From the NCBI RefSeq assembly GCF_031143425.1, contig NC_090440.1:1272101123-1272165122 (forward strand): 64,000 nt of DNA, given 5' to 3'. Below the pieces are notes generated by a model. The model had not been told where the DNA came from. It saw only the letters and a list, made by a program, of their open reading frames with translations, and did no database searches. The position numbers were made by a program, and so were the translations under genes. The DNA comes from Pleurodeles waltl. Lineage: Eukaryota; Chordata; Amphibia; Caudata; Salamandridae. Shown in pieces: positions 47,780 to 58,967 of this stretch. The first letter of the stretch is position 1. The number at the start of each line of letters is the position of its first letter.

Positions 47780-48181
47780 TTAGGTATATGGAGTTAATGA
47801 ATCTACAAATATGGTTACTGGTTCGTTGTCTAATAAAATTTCACATGACGAAAACGTCACATTTTTGTTCTCATCAGATACTTGGAACAAAAACGCAACT
47901 TCCTCAGGAGTGTTAGATTCTACCATATGCACCTGTTTAGTATACAAGTTCCTACACACCCTGGCAACGTGTCCTTTCTTGCCACATTTTCTGCATATGG
48001 ATGTTCTGGCTTGGCAGTGTATGTAGTTTGCAAGATGACCTATGTTGCCACAATGAAAATACTTTGTTTTCTCATTCATCGCTGGTTGTTTGTAAAAATC
48101 ATCATTTTTGCTGGTATTTTGCTTATGAAGGTCATGAGCTTTATATGAGGTTGGACTTCCCAGTTTCTTTCCTACATTCAC
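47780..48181 (-). pseudogene. gypsy gag zinc knuckles and protease start
   Basis: CRKCGKKGHVARVC is an intact CX2CX4HX4C knuckle near 47990-47950. The preceding YFHCGNIGHLANYIHC is a second, damaged one. Downstream, CEILLDNEPVTIFVDSLTPY resembles the retropepsin entry, with DSL where DSG or DTG is expected. The gag-pol junction lies within this frame. Confidence 0.8.
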
Positions 48182-48189
48182 TTCAGTAG

Positions 48190-48780
48190 GAGATGATGTT
48201 TGTCAGAATGAATTCATTCTCATCTCTTTAATACACTCTGCTGTGTGTTCTATCCCCACTGCCACATCAATTGATTATTTCAAATTTAAGTTCTGTGTGA
48301 GTTGTTTCTCCTGCACCTTAGGATTGTTGGTACACCTGACCAATTGAACACGAATTAAAGAATCTGTTAGAGTCAAACTCACACGTGTTGGATAATCCTC
48401 TCAATGCAGCAATATAAGCTGTTACTTTTTAATTTTTGCCCTTTGCCCTCATGAAAAGTTTGTGCCTTTCTAGGACCACATTTATTCTTTTTCCAAAAGG
48501 ATCTTCTAGTTTGTTGAAAGTAGCCTGATAAACATCCATTTGATCTTCTTCTTCCTCTTCTCCATCTTCCTCAGTTTAAGTTATATTTTCATAAATTTTC
48601 CTTCCCTCTTTTCCCAAATAATGTAGTAGGATATGCTGTTTCCTTAATGGTGTGAATTGTTCTCCCCCATAGCAATTAAATAGGATTCAAACAGTTTAGT
48701 CCACTGTTTCCAAGGCAGAATGTGTTCTCCTTCTTCATTCACAAATGGTGGGGGCTAGCACTGCTGCCATATTGAACAGT
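48190..48780 (-). pseudogene. gypsy gag, capsid part (degraded)
   Basis: The minus strand contains LPWKQWTKLFESYLIAMG near 48710, a common gypsy gag capsid start, then LLHYLGKEGRKIYEN and DQMDVYQATFNKLEDPFG near 48520, in different frames. This is a Ty3/gypsy capsid signature. Upstream gag is not clearly preserved. Confidence 0.65.
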
Positions 48781-49133
48781 ACAAACTTAATCAACTATAG
48801 AGTGAATTAAGAGGGTGGGTACTTTTCTGAAATCACTTATGTAATGCTTGTGCTAGGTATCTGGAGCTATAAAATTCGTTTTTTCCAATGCTTGTTTGTA
48901 TAGAGAGCCTAATAACTGGTCTTGACAGTCCTCTTTCAGTTTCCACAGAAGAAAGTTGTGGGACTAGCTGTTTTTTCCTTTCACTTGAAAGCAAGGTGTG
49001 TTCAGTAGAAAAAATGCACATGTGATGCATAATGGGTGTGTAAAAACATGGAGTCCCAGAGTCTCTCAAGGATACTATTCAGAGAAAAATGTGGAGGTAC
49101 TGCAGCTTCCAGTAAGTACAATGTTCTGATTGA

Positions 49134-49301
49134 TATTTGTTACCATACAAACTTGTACTGAAATAGGTAACTTCAAACTTCCCTTGCTACCGTTATGGCC
49201 TTAGAACATCACAAGTATATTTGTTACCATACAAACTTGTGCTGAAATAGGTAACTTCAAACTTCCCTTGCTACTGTTATGGCCTTAGAACATCACAAGT
49301 A
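49134..49301. repeat. 84-bp tandem duplication
   Basis: TTACCATACAAACTTGT starts at 49140 and again at 49224. The two 84-base units differ at only a few positions. It lies in the gypsy 5' internal region, outside recognised coding sequence. Confidence 0.9.
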
Positions 49302-49939
49302 TGTGACAATATTTGCCTCAAGCGACGCTTGCCATGGAATTCTGTCAAGGAAAGGAACAACTAGAAGTGATGTCTGACATTTAACCTTTCAGTGTACCAC
49401 TGACAAGTTATTGAATTATGGCACTTAAACTAAAATAAAAGTGAAAGGTTGGAAAATGCTTGCACAGAAAGTTTCCTGGACACAAAGCTTTTATGGCAGT
49501 ACTGATAATAATTAAGTGCTCTGTTACATGAGGAAAACCACAGGTTGTATAAATGGCTTTACAATAATGTTCATAGTTAAGCTATTTCATAATGTCACAG
49601 TAATTTATGCTTTATAATGAGCCATTTCACTTGAGCACTTGCTGCTCCAAAGTTTGAATTATTAGCAGCTCTCCTACAGTTTGAAGTAGTGTCCAAAAAT
49701 AAATGTTTATTTTCCTTCAGCAGTTACTTGAGCAGTGACAGGAAATGTGCCACACAGAAAGAAATGCTGAGCAATAAACATGAAAGCTTTTAATTAACTC
49801 CAATCCTTAGTAATATGCGATGGCTGGAGTAAGTTACAAAATTGTATACAGGCTACAGGTTTCTTGAGAAACACAGGGCAGCAAAGAAATGATTAGGAAT
49901 TTAATATTTGGAGAAAGGTGCCCTCATGTAAATGATGGC

Positions 49940-52387
49940 TGTAGGAAAGTCCTCCTTTTTGCCCCGGTCACCCACACACTGTGTGGACAGGTACTGGTGG
50001 TTACTGACTCTTGGCTGTGCCCTGGGTACTGCTTACCAGTCCCAGGGTCAGTGCTCTGTGTAAAGCGGATATGCAAATAGGCTAATTTAAATTGGCAAAA
50101 TTAATCTACCTATAAGTCCCTAGTATATGGTAGGGCATGGAGGTTTAGGTACCCCAGTATAGGTAGTGCCCCCATAGGTGCACTGCTGAGGTGCCAAGTG
50201 TAATTTTAAAGGCAGGCCTGCCTTGCTGGCTACTTTTAAATTAAAGTTACATGCAAATTCGACTTTGGAAGTAAAAGTAGTTCCAAAGTCTTAAACTACA
50301 TTATTTGTACATATAAGCCACCCCTAAGGTGTGCCCCATGTACCCCTAGGGCTGGGTGCATTGTAACTATAAGCAGGGACCATATAAACATAGTTTTATA
50401 AGCCCTGGTAAGGTAAAACAGCCAAAATTATTTTTTCCCTCATTGTAGTGTATGGCCTCCATAGGCAAGAATGGGAGACTTTATTTTAACTTTAAAGATC
50501 CTCTTAAGTAACAGATACCACAAGTTTGGTATCAAATTAATTGTTATAATAAATCACACAACTTCCAGTTGTGGGATGTAATATAACTTGCTCAGGTAAA
50601 GAGTTTTAAACTTTACCTCAAAAGTTGCCAACTTCAGCCCTGCAATGGTTTGCTGCTTTGCTCTGATTGGCCAGCCTCTGGCAGCCTTGATGAGGTGTGA
50701 AGTGGCCTGGCTCAACACAAAGAGATGTGCCTGGGGGAGGAGATCTCCCCTCAGCAGGTGAGGAAGCAGGAAGGGAGGAGGGCTGGCAAACTGGTCTTCA
50801 AAGGCAGGGAAGGACATTTGGAGCAACCCAGCAACACTCTCACATCCTGCAAACCCAGACAATTAGGTGTCCCTTGATTAGATTAGGAGAGGGCAGGGAA
50901 GGGGTGTATTTAGGATTTTTAGCCACATCAGTGGGTGGGCTCAGCCAGATGTAACCTCCAAAAATCACTTTCAACCATGATGGATTTTTGAGGAATGTTG
51001 CTCTCTGGGAATTATTTTTGGCACACTTCCCAGGAAGTGGTTATCACAGGGGGAAGGACCCTGCCCCTGATTGGAGAACTAGGACCCCCCTGTTTTTCAC
51101 TCAGGAGCAAGGATAAAACTGGCAGACCTGCACCCACAGATCAGATCCCTATTAGATTCCAACAAGGAAGAATTACAGAAGAAGAAGGACTGCCATGCTG
51201 GACCCCTGTCCTGCACCTGGACACTGCACTCTAGAGGACTGCACAAACTGCACACTTGGTCTTCACCACCAGAAGGACTTTGCCTGGCTTCAACTGGTTC
51301 AAGGAGGGACTCCCTGTTTACTACAGGTGAAAACTTGCTAATCAGAGTCCCCTGCACCACCTCCTGAAGAAATCAACCAGCTGTCCATCCAGTGGCCAAA
51401 GAGGAGTTTGCACCAGGTGCATTCCGGGTGTTGTTGTCTGCACCCCCAAGGAGAATCCCAGAGCTTCTGGAACCCTGGGGTGAACTGTGGACCACGAAAG
51501 AACCTTAAAAGAACATCTGGAAGAAGATCCAGAAGTTTGGAGAACTTTGGTGAACTTTTGGAAAAAAGCTCCATAGAGGGACCGTCCCAACGAAGCAACT
51601 CTACCCGTCTTGCCTCAACTGCGACCCAGCCTGTCTTGCAGGTTCGTCCCGGTGAAGAAAATCTCTAAAAAAGTGACGAAGTCCGAACGCAGTAAGTTGA
51701 CTGGGACCTCCCAGGCAGTGTATCCGAAGAGGGCTCCAAGGAGTTCGGATCAAGATTCAGGTTTGCCCTGGTCAAAGGATTTTCACCTTAAAAAAACAAC
51801 TAAGTCCGAAGGTAAAAATCTCCACCGAGGGCTCCCACGACGGGTATCCGAGGAAGAGTTCCAAGAGGTCGGATTGTACTTGCAGGTTCATCCTGCTGAA
51901 TAAAATCTCCAGAAAAACTACTAAGTCCTAAGGTATACTTTTGACGAGGCCTCCCGCAGGCTGTAGCCGAGCCGGACTCCATAGCGTCGGCCTTAAACTT
52001 TGACTTTGTCCCGGTCGAGGTGCGACCAGATGACCAGATTGGCACTTTTTGTTTCTATGCGCTAGAAAGCATTAATTCTTTAAAAATTCACATCTCCTGT
52101 TCCCCTTATCTGTTTGTATTCGTTTTGGTGTTATTTTAAAGCTAAAAATATTTCCTATTTTTATAAATTGATTTTGGATTTGTAAACTGTTTCCTGTGTT
52201 TTATTTAATTGCTGTTTTGTGATATTTTAATGCTTTACGCTTTGTCTCCTAAATTAAGCCTTGTCGCTTGTTGCCAAGCTACCAAGGGTTGAACTAGGTT
52301 TAATTTACTGAGACCTAAGTGGAGGTTAGTGGCCTATTGCTAGGTGTAGGTACTTACCTGCCCTTACCAATTACCCATTTTCCAACA
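49940..52387 (+). mobile_element. Solo long LTR, TGTAGGAA family (sense), TSD ATGGC
   Basis: Begins TGTAGGAAAGTCC and ends CATTTTCCAACA, with ATGGC at 49935-49939 and ATGGC at 52388-52392. Length 2,448 bp. The terminal layout matches the sense strand of 26818-29074, including TTTAAAAATTCA followed by GCTACCAAGGG near the end. No internal region remains, hence a solo LTR formed by LTR-LTR recombination. It is nested in the gypsy element, so it is younger. Confidence 0.88.
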
Positions 52388-52644
52388 ATGGCAAACAGTA
52401 GAAAATGACTTACAGTTGCTTGAAGGGTTTGTAGTTGCCAAATAGTTAGGTGTACTGACTTTTTACTATTTAAAGATGGTTCTGCCTTTGAAACTGATAA
52501 GTCCTGAAGAGTCAAGTTGGTGTGATGCAGATAATCTTCCTGACGTTTGCTCCTTCAGTTGTAATGATGAATGTAGACTCCTGACTGAGTACAGTAAGTC
52601 GGGGGTGATGGTGTCGCTGTCGCCTCACATCTCCTCGTCTTCGG

Positions 52645-52880
52645 TGTTATAATACATCCAAAGCACCAAGTAGTTCTTCAGTAATGTTTAATAATACACC
52701 GTCAGCTTTTTAGCCAAAGAACCTCTCTCCAATCCACATCTAAACAGAATCTCTATGAGCGTTAAACTGACAGGAACATTCCATTAGAATGGGAAGGGGA
52801 GGGGGAAAGGAAAATGGATGAGGGAAAGTAGTAACATAATATACACACTGTTTCGACCCATAGGACAAGTAATTACAACA
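52645..52880 (-). repeat. gypsy 5' LTR
   Basis: 236 bp, same ends and length as 43694-43929. It is followed directly by TCCTT and the resumed host LTR. Confidence 0.9.
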
Positions 52881-53419
52881 TCCTTCCTTTTACTTACTTA
52901 GCACCCTGCCCTATGGGTAACTCGGGACCTACCTTAGGGGTGAGATATGTAAGAAAAGGCTAATTTAAGGCTTGGCAAGTAGTTTTAAATGCCAAGTCGA
53001 AGTGGCAGTGAAACTACACATACAGGCTTGGCAATGACAGACCTGAGACATGGCTAAGGGGCTACTTATCTGGGTGGCACAATCAGTGCTGAAGGCCTAC
53101 TAGTAGCATTTAATGTGCAGGCCCTGGGCACATCTAGCTTACTTTACTAGGGGCCTGTAGGTAAATTAAATATGCCAATTGAGTATGAGCTGATGTTACC
53201 ATGTATAGGGGAGAGAAAGCACAAGCACTTTAGCATTGATCAGCAGTAGTAAAGTGCAAAGAGTCCTAAAACCAGAAAAATGAAGGAAGGCAGGCAAAAA
53301 GTTGGGGAAGACCACCCTAAGGCTGTCAGGTTTAACAGTGGTGTTATGGTAGACAATCAATGAGAAAAACATATACTGCATTGAAAGTCATGGGATAACT
53401 CTAAAAACATTTAAAAACC

Positions 53420-54077
53420 TTCATTACACACTTGAGGTGCATGTTTCACTATACTCTGAGTCACACAACATGCTCGGATTAGTGACATAACACACATGTA
53501 GGTAAACCGCATGCTTAAATGCTGTAATAATCCCTGCTACTTTAGATGATTCAGGGAGACTAGCCCATATGAATGTCCAACATCTTGCTATTCTAGCAGA
53601 GGGAAGAAATATGTCAGGACAACACGGGTACGTAAAGGTCATGGCACCCAAGAGTATCCCCTGACCATACTTTTCATGAATATTTTTGAACATATCAGGG
53701 GTACCACCCTATAATGGAATCCCATTGGTTTACCATAGGCATTTTTAGTTCAAATTCCTGGATCATAAACTCATCCAGACTAGTAATTTCTAAGAACTCC
53801 CTCATGATAATCCCACCTGAGGCTGAGTCCGCGATGGTAGTATCATTTTACCAGAGTGGGATGAGGTGGTCTATGATGAAGCATGTCACATTACGTGAGT
53901 GAGTGAGCCTACCTCATCAAATTCTTGGCATTGCTTAGGTTTGGAGTAGGGAAGTTGAATAGGTAGACAGTCTTTGGAGTGGCACAAATCCCAAATGTGC
54001 TTGAAACCTTCCAGTGTAGCACTTCTATGCACCTTCACAGCTCTGTACTCCCAGATAAAATCCCATTCATTTGTCAC
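53420..54077 (-). pseudogene. Unrecognised ORF remnant, copy 2
   Basis: Minus strand: 54077-53886 reads MTNEWDFIWEYRAVKVHRSA, LEGFKHIWDLCHSKD and CQEFDEVGSLTHVM. After a shift come EFLEITSLDEFMIQEFELK and a stop. From 53693 it reads MFKNIHEKYGQGILLGAMTF, PDIFLPSARIARCWTFIW and SSKVAGIITAFKHAVYLHVC. The segments align in order with 38660-39063 in the opposite orientation. The length preserved is about 200 residues. I recognise no transposase, RT or host gene. A nucleoprotein-like origin (bornavirus-like fold order: P..LG.., L.P..F/A, then W and AG) is a weak hypothesis. Confidence 0.5.
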
Positions 54078-54985
54078 AAACTCTCAAGAAGATCAAAGTG
54101 TCCCTCTTTTCTCACCAACGCATGAGATTGAGTGGTGTGCCAAATGCTAGCTGAAAAGGAAGCCTCCAAAGCTTTAACTCCAATAAAAAAAAGTCAACCA
54201 CAGCAGCTCCAGGCACGCACAGTTCAAAAGAAGCAAACTAAAGTTTAGTGCTGAGGCAACTACAAGTAGTTATTACCATCAAAACAAGTCTACTGATTGG
54301 TAAAACCACTGTGAATATGTTTTTACAGGTACTAGTTGTATGGTGATAGTCCTAACTAATGGTTTAGCACACTTTAAAAAGATACATTAGAGTTAAATTA
54401 AGAACAACTTTGCACCTTCAGTTTTTGTTAAGAAACTTGAAGGAACAAATCAACTTGGGTGAACCAATACTGATGTACAAAATAGTTTTGAGGCCATATT
54501 TAAGGTGTACTCTTCTTATCCTAGGAGCATGTGTCTAGTGGAGATTACAACAAAACCTCCCAGTGTCTAGGATAAGTTATTAAATCCAACAGTACTCCTG
54601 CTTTTCCTGAAGGATTGCTCATTTTTCGTAAAATAGGTATTAATTAATTAGTCTCCTAAATCTTGTCATAGTCTTTAGAAACTAGATAGACATTGGGATT
54701 ACAATGGGTTAGTTGCAAACATCAAAAGTGGAGAAATAGGAGGAAGATGTGCCTTAAGGTGAGAAGAATATGTTTTAGTTGGGAATGTAGGGTAAAGAAA
54801 CCAATTTGAAGAAGCCAGGGTCAACCTCAGTAAGAGAATGAAAAACAAATATTTGAGAACATTGAGATTAAGTAGAAACATAAAAATAAAATAGTTCCTT
54901 GTTTAAATTGTGCCACATTTGTATCTCCTTAGATGTCATAACCTCTTTCAAAAGGCAATGGAGCAGACAGGGGTTACTGGGCTTA
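54078..54985. other. Unassigned AT-rich sequence
   Basis: No motif, repeat or coding signal recognised. Confidence 0.4.
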
Positions 54986-55795
54986 TCTGTGCCTGTTGAG
55001 GCCTTTTACTTATGATGTCCCGGGGTCAGATCTACTATGGATCCCGCTCAGGCCTTGTACCGCTTCTGCACTTGACTCTCAGTGGTAGCTTTGGTTAAGC
55101 AGTAAGGGATCCCTCGGGGGCGTGAGGTGAGAATGTAGATACAGGTCAGTGAACACTACTCTTAACTGAAAGTGCAAACAATATGATCAATAAATCAATA
55201 ACCAGACAAATACTTCCTTTTATTAAAAAAAAGTAGTGTTTTATTTCTAACTTTACACATGCAAAGAAATGTGAATCTCAAGCACGATAACGCAATCCCC
55301 CTTAAGGTCGGGACTCTAGTATTTGTCACACAATTCTCTGACCCAGACTCGCTGCTGTAACCTGTACAGGGTTATTCCCCATTCACTAGTAGTCGCAACC
55401 ACGGGATGCACGCTATTAGGCCATACTCAATAATTCTGTTTGATTCTTCAGGATTTTAGTCAAAAGTGTAGATTGTGCAGCACAACCTTCAGTAGCAAAG
55501 CCCCCAGGGGCCCACAAGCCCAGTACAAAGCTTAGCCACCCCTGAGCAGGTATTGGTTCGGCTTTACAGCTGGTGCCCTCAACATGGCACTCGTGAGATC
55601 AGATCCTGCTCAGATATATCAGGCTGCTCACATTACATGAAGCATCATCAGGCAGGTTCAGGCTCAGTCTCCAGAGTGGCTTGCCAGTGCTCCCCAGTGA
55701 TCAGAGTAGCTTCCTGCTTCACAGAGATGTGGTAATTCAAGTTCTCTCCTGCACACGAGGTTACAGCAGTACCTTCCTGATGCAACAGATAGAGA
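54986..55795. other. GC-richer block, possible old retroelement remnant
   Basis: The composition differs from both flanks (CpG, CCCGGGG, CCCCAGGGGCCC), with an abrupt start near 54986 and end near 55795. It resembles a decayed LTR-type sequence in texture, but I found no matching ends or duplication. Confidence 0.25.
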
Positions 55796-58216
55796 TTTTA
55801 ATGAAAACACAAATTTATTAAAACAATAACCTGTATAAATAGATTATATGCCCAAATAAACACTGCAGATTAAATGTGATTTTCCTTGCCTTCTAAACTC
55901 AGTCCATCCTGCACTTGTTAACTTGCTAGTGCTTGCAAATCCCAAACTGCTACAGATCAGCTAAAATGTTTCTTTAAAGACTATTCGCATAACTTTTTGT
56001 GGTGCAAACTTCCAATGCTAACAAAAAAGTTATATTTTCTTTTCTTTTTAACTGCTTGACCTGCATGATAATTTCTAATTTGCTTAACATTTGTTTCTTT
56101 ATGAATAAGCTTCCAGTGTGACGAGGTGTGACAGAACAAAAATCAGAATGAGCTTACACCTACTACTTACATGATTGTTCTTTTTTCCAGAGATTCTGAT
56201 GTGTGGGAATATCCCTTAATGTTGCAGTGTAGTTAAAAAATCTAGTAAACATATTTTGTTTTTAGAATACTCTTTGCTAGAACTTGCCATCTCGACAGAA
56301 ACTCCTCCTGTCTCACATACCATTTTACTTTTTGATTGGCTGAGAAAATATTTTATATCTGAAACTGTTTACACTTCTGTGACATTGTATTCTGCATAAA
56401 AATGTCCCAGGGAAAGAACAGGTTCATACGCTACAGAGAACACACTACACAGCATATGGCACTTGCTAGGCCATATGCCGATCACAATCTGCTCGCTGCA
56501 GAGGCTCTCTCTCTCTCTAGTTGTCTTGACTGGCACATTTCTCTCATTCGCAACTGAACAGACTTAGAAATTAGACAGACTCCCTGACACTTTTTCTTTT
56601 GTGCTGTTTTATGTTTGATATCTTGCTAGTCTCTGACTCAGATAATTCTCTGCTGCTGAGTCTCTATTGCTACCTTATGAGAAAACTCTTTATGAGTTAC
56701 TCAATTCAATTTATTTTTCCTGACTTAGAAGAGAAATAAATTAGGGATCAGATTTATGGGAAACGCTTTATGCTATGTTCTGTAACTTATCTGTGATATA
56801 ATGAAGAAAAAAACTCAAGAACTAATGATTCATAAAACTATGAAATTAACAACAACTCTCATTATTTACTCCAGAATTTAAAATTAAAACTGAGATAAAA
56901 GTAATTTCATATTTAGAATTGCAGTTTATTATTGCATCTAAACTCATCTAAAATGTTCACGCTCATATGGTTCAAAAGTTGCAGAGTTTTAAAAGAGTTG
57001 ATGAGATTTAGGACTCTCAGCGCTCCCAAAAAGCTGGTAGCAGAGGTAAGATTTAGATGATAAGGAGAAGAGGCTGCAATAATGAAAAAAGTGTGCAGAT
57101 TAGTTAAAAGCCCAATTGCCCAGAACCTGAATGGAGCACTGTTTCTGAGGCGGTTGCCAATATCAGTTAAAGACTGGTGATTCGACCAGTGTGAGTTAGT
57201 AGTACGCTGTAAACTCCGCTCCGCCGGCAGAGATCACAGAGTTTTGCCACTCTGTGCTTGGCTTGGTGCCTGGAGTTTAGCAACAACTCCACCAACCTCT
57301 GCATTGCAGAGTTTCCCACCCTCTGTGAACTCCTGTACACAATGGATTACTTGTACCTCAACTCATACAACTCATGCATGGCCATGATGGTGGCCTCCAC
57401 CTATGCTGACTTCAGCTCCTGCAACCAGGCCAACAGCTTCCAGTACACCTCTCTCTGAGGTAGCTTCGGGATCAGCCTGGGATGCCTCACTCTCAGCTCC
57501 ACCAAATGCCCCCTGGCATTGCATCGGGACCACCATCTCTCGCCCTACTTACAGCAAAGGTAAGCCACTGTGCCACTAAGGTGCGGCAGTGATATTTGTG
57601 TGTTTGTGTTTCTTGCTGTGGAGACCCTTGCACCAGAAGGGCTGTGTGTGGGACCACCAAGGCATTTAAACATTAAAGGGAGAGTCAAGGATGGAGTGAT
57701 AAGAGGTTAAGGCAGTGATTCACCAAGATGGTCATATAGATTTAAAGCATATCCACAATTTTTTATGGTGTTTTATGGCCACTTTAAGAGACTTCAGTAC
57801 ACTATTAATGAATCTAACTGCTTACTATACCACTTGCTCACGCTGTCGCAGCTTCATAGTGCTGTAACTAACAGAGGTTACCAGGCTCATGACTTACACA
57901 AATAACTGATTTATTTACAGCTTGCTCGCACATATTTTGTCATGTGACGCCGTTCTAATTATGAACATCAGGCATCTGGGTTTACAGCACAAACAGTGCT
58001 CAATGTACCCACATCGTAAGGATGAAAAGCTGAGTTGGCTTCCTCAGTAGTTAATTATGAGTCATGAGCGTGAAATGCCTACAAATGGGATGACACATAA
58101 TTAGCGGTCTGTAGACCAGTTGAACATGCCATTCTCATGTAATAGGCTAACATTTACACATCGTCATGCTCATGTAACAGGCAAACATTTACATATCTTC
58201 ATATACAAGTAATAGG
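55796..58216. other. Unassigned sequence
   Basis: AT-rich to 57180. A CpG-containing patch at 57200-57560 has a 66-codon plus-strand frame (57258-57458, Leu/Tyr/Met-rich) that I do not recognise. Two short near-duplicates of CTCATGTAA.AGGC.AACATTTACA occur at 58135-58195. Nothing firm. Confidence 0.35.
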
Positions 58217-58224
58217 CATTTTAT

Positions 58225-58567
58225 CAGTGCTCAATTTGTGCTTGTTGTTTTCGGTGCTGAGCACCGGCACTTATTTTTGAGGGCCAGCGCCTAGTCGTCT
58301 GCCTCAAGCATTTGCTGCGAGCAAAAGACACGTTTGGGAAAGATGGAGGAAGAGAAAAACAAAAAGCGTCACGATGAGAGAAAGCAGAAAGCTGCAGGTG
58401 TGAGCTGAACGGGCAGGGAGGGGCTTTAAATGGATTGAAGAGGTCAGAGATGGCATCGGGATTACGCTGCCTCCCTATTCCGTGTTCGCAGATTTAATTG
58501 CAGCAGCCGCATGTTTAAGAGGAGGGCTTTGAGCACTGGCACATTTTTATTTACAAATTAAGCACTG
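58225..58567. mobile_element. hAT-type MITE, 8-bp TSD CATTTTAT
   Basis: Left end CAGTGCTCAATTTGT, right end reverse complemented CAGTGCTTAATTTGT. CATTTTAT stands at 58217-58224 and again at 58568-58575: a perfect 8-bp duplication, the hAT hallmark. 343 bp, non-coding, with a GGTGCTGAGCACCGGCAC hairpin near the left end. Confidence 0.88.
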
Positions 58568-58664
58568 CATTTTATTATTGATTTCGAGCCATGGGGAAAG
58601 AAGCAATATCATTGTTATCACTATGGTTTCTGCCATGTTCAGGCATAAAGGGACATATTTATAC

Positions 58665-58706
58665 TTTTTGACGCAAAACTGCGCCGGCGCAGTTTTGCGT
58701 CAAAAA
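58665..58706. repeat. Perfect 42-bp palindrome
   Basis: Arms of 21 bases, TTTTTGACGCAAAACTGCG... and its exact reverse complement, without a spacer. It is placed just inside the Harbinger C terminus, as in the related MITEs (near 30142-30185 and at 33897-33938). Confidence 0.95.
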
Positions 58707-58967
58707 TTTTACCACCGGCTAACGCCATTTTGGTGCGCTGTGCGGGCGTCAAATTTATACTTTGGCGCACGGCAGCGCAAACCACAGGTGGGAGTCATTA
58801 TTTTTTACACACACCGCAGCGTCAAGTCGTAAAGCAAAACGACGTTAATGTGGCGGAAATGACTGTGGGTCGATTTACAACCCCGCAAACCGGATATGCG
58901 CTGTTTTGTGATGCAATAGCGACAAAAAAAAACGCAAACACTGCCATTTCACAAGAGGAGAGCCACA

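Larger units (their letters stand above)
43694..52880 (-). mobile_element. Ty3/gypsy LTR retrotransposon with both LTRs, TSD TCCTT
   Basis: The LTRs at 43694-43929 and 52645-52880 are both 236 bp, begin TGTTATAATA and end ATTACAACA on the plus strand. The flanks are TCCTT at 43689-43693 and TCCTT at 52881-52885, a perfect 5-bp duplication. On the minus strand the order is gag (about 48780-48190), zinc knuckles (48060-47950), protease region, RT (47510-46717), RNase H (46673-46400) and integrase (46085-44240): the Ty3/gypsy order. A purine-rich tract (AGAAAAGAGACA) precedes the 3' LTR at 43930-43941. Nested inside are a Harbinger MITE (44628-45564) and a solo LTR (49940-52387). Stops and shifts make it inactive. 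Confidence 0.9.
39191..53337 (-). mobile_element. Long LTR (TGTTAGA family), split by two later insertions
   Basis: Starts TGTTAGAAATTGGG at 39191, is interrupted at 39957, resumes at 42873 (CCTGAGACCTCAGAATAGGA, mid-LTR), is interrupted again at 43693 by the gypsy element, and resumes at 52881 to end CAGGTTTAACA at 53337. The flanks are GTAGT (39186-39190) and GTGGT (53338-53342), four of five bases matching. The three pieces add up to about 2.05 kb, close to the length of the intact LTR at 40681-42872. Antisense orientation. Confidence 0.75.

Noticed and set aside
57258..57458. 66-codon [18 protein letters not shown]...
   Set aside because: Isolated, no domain, no splice context. Kept only as an unassigned patch.
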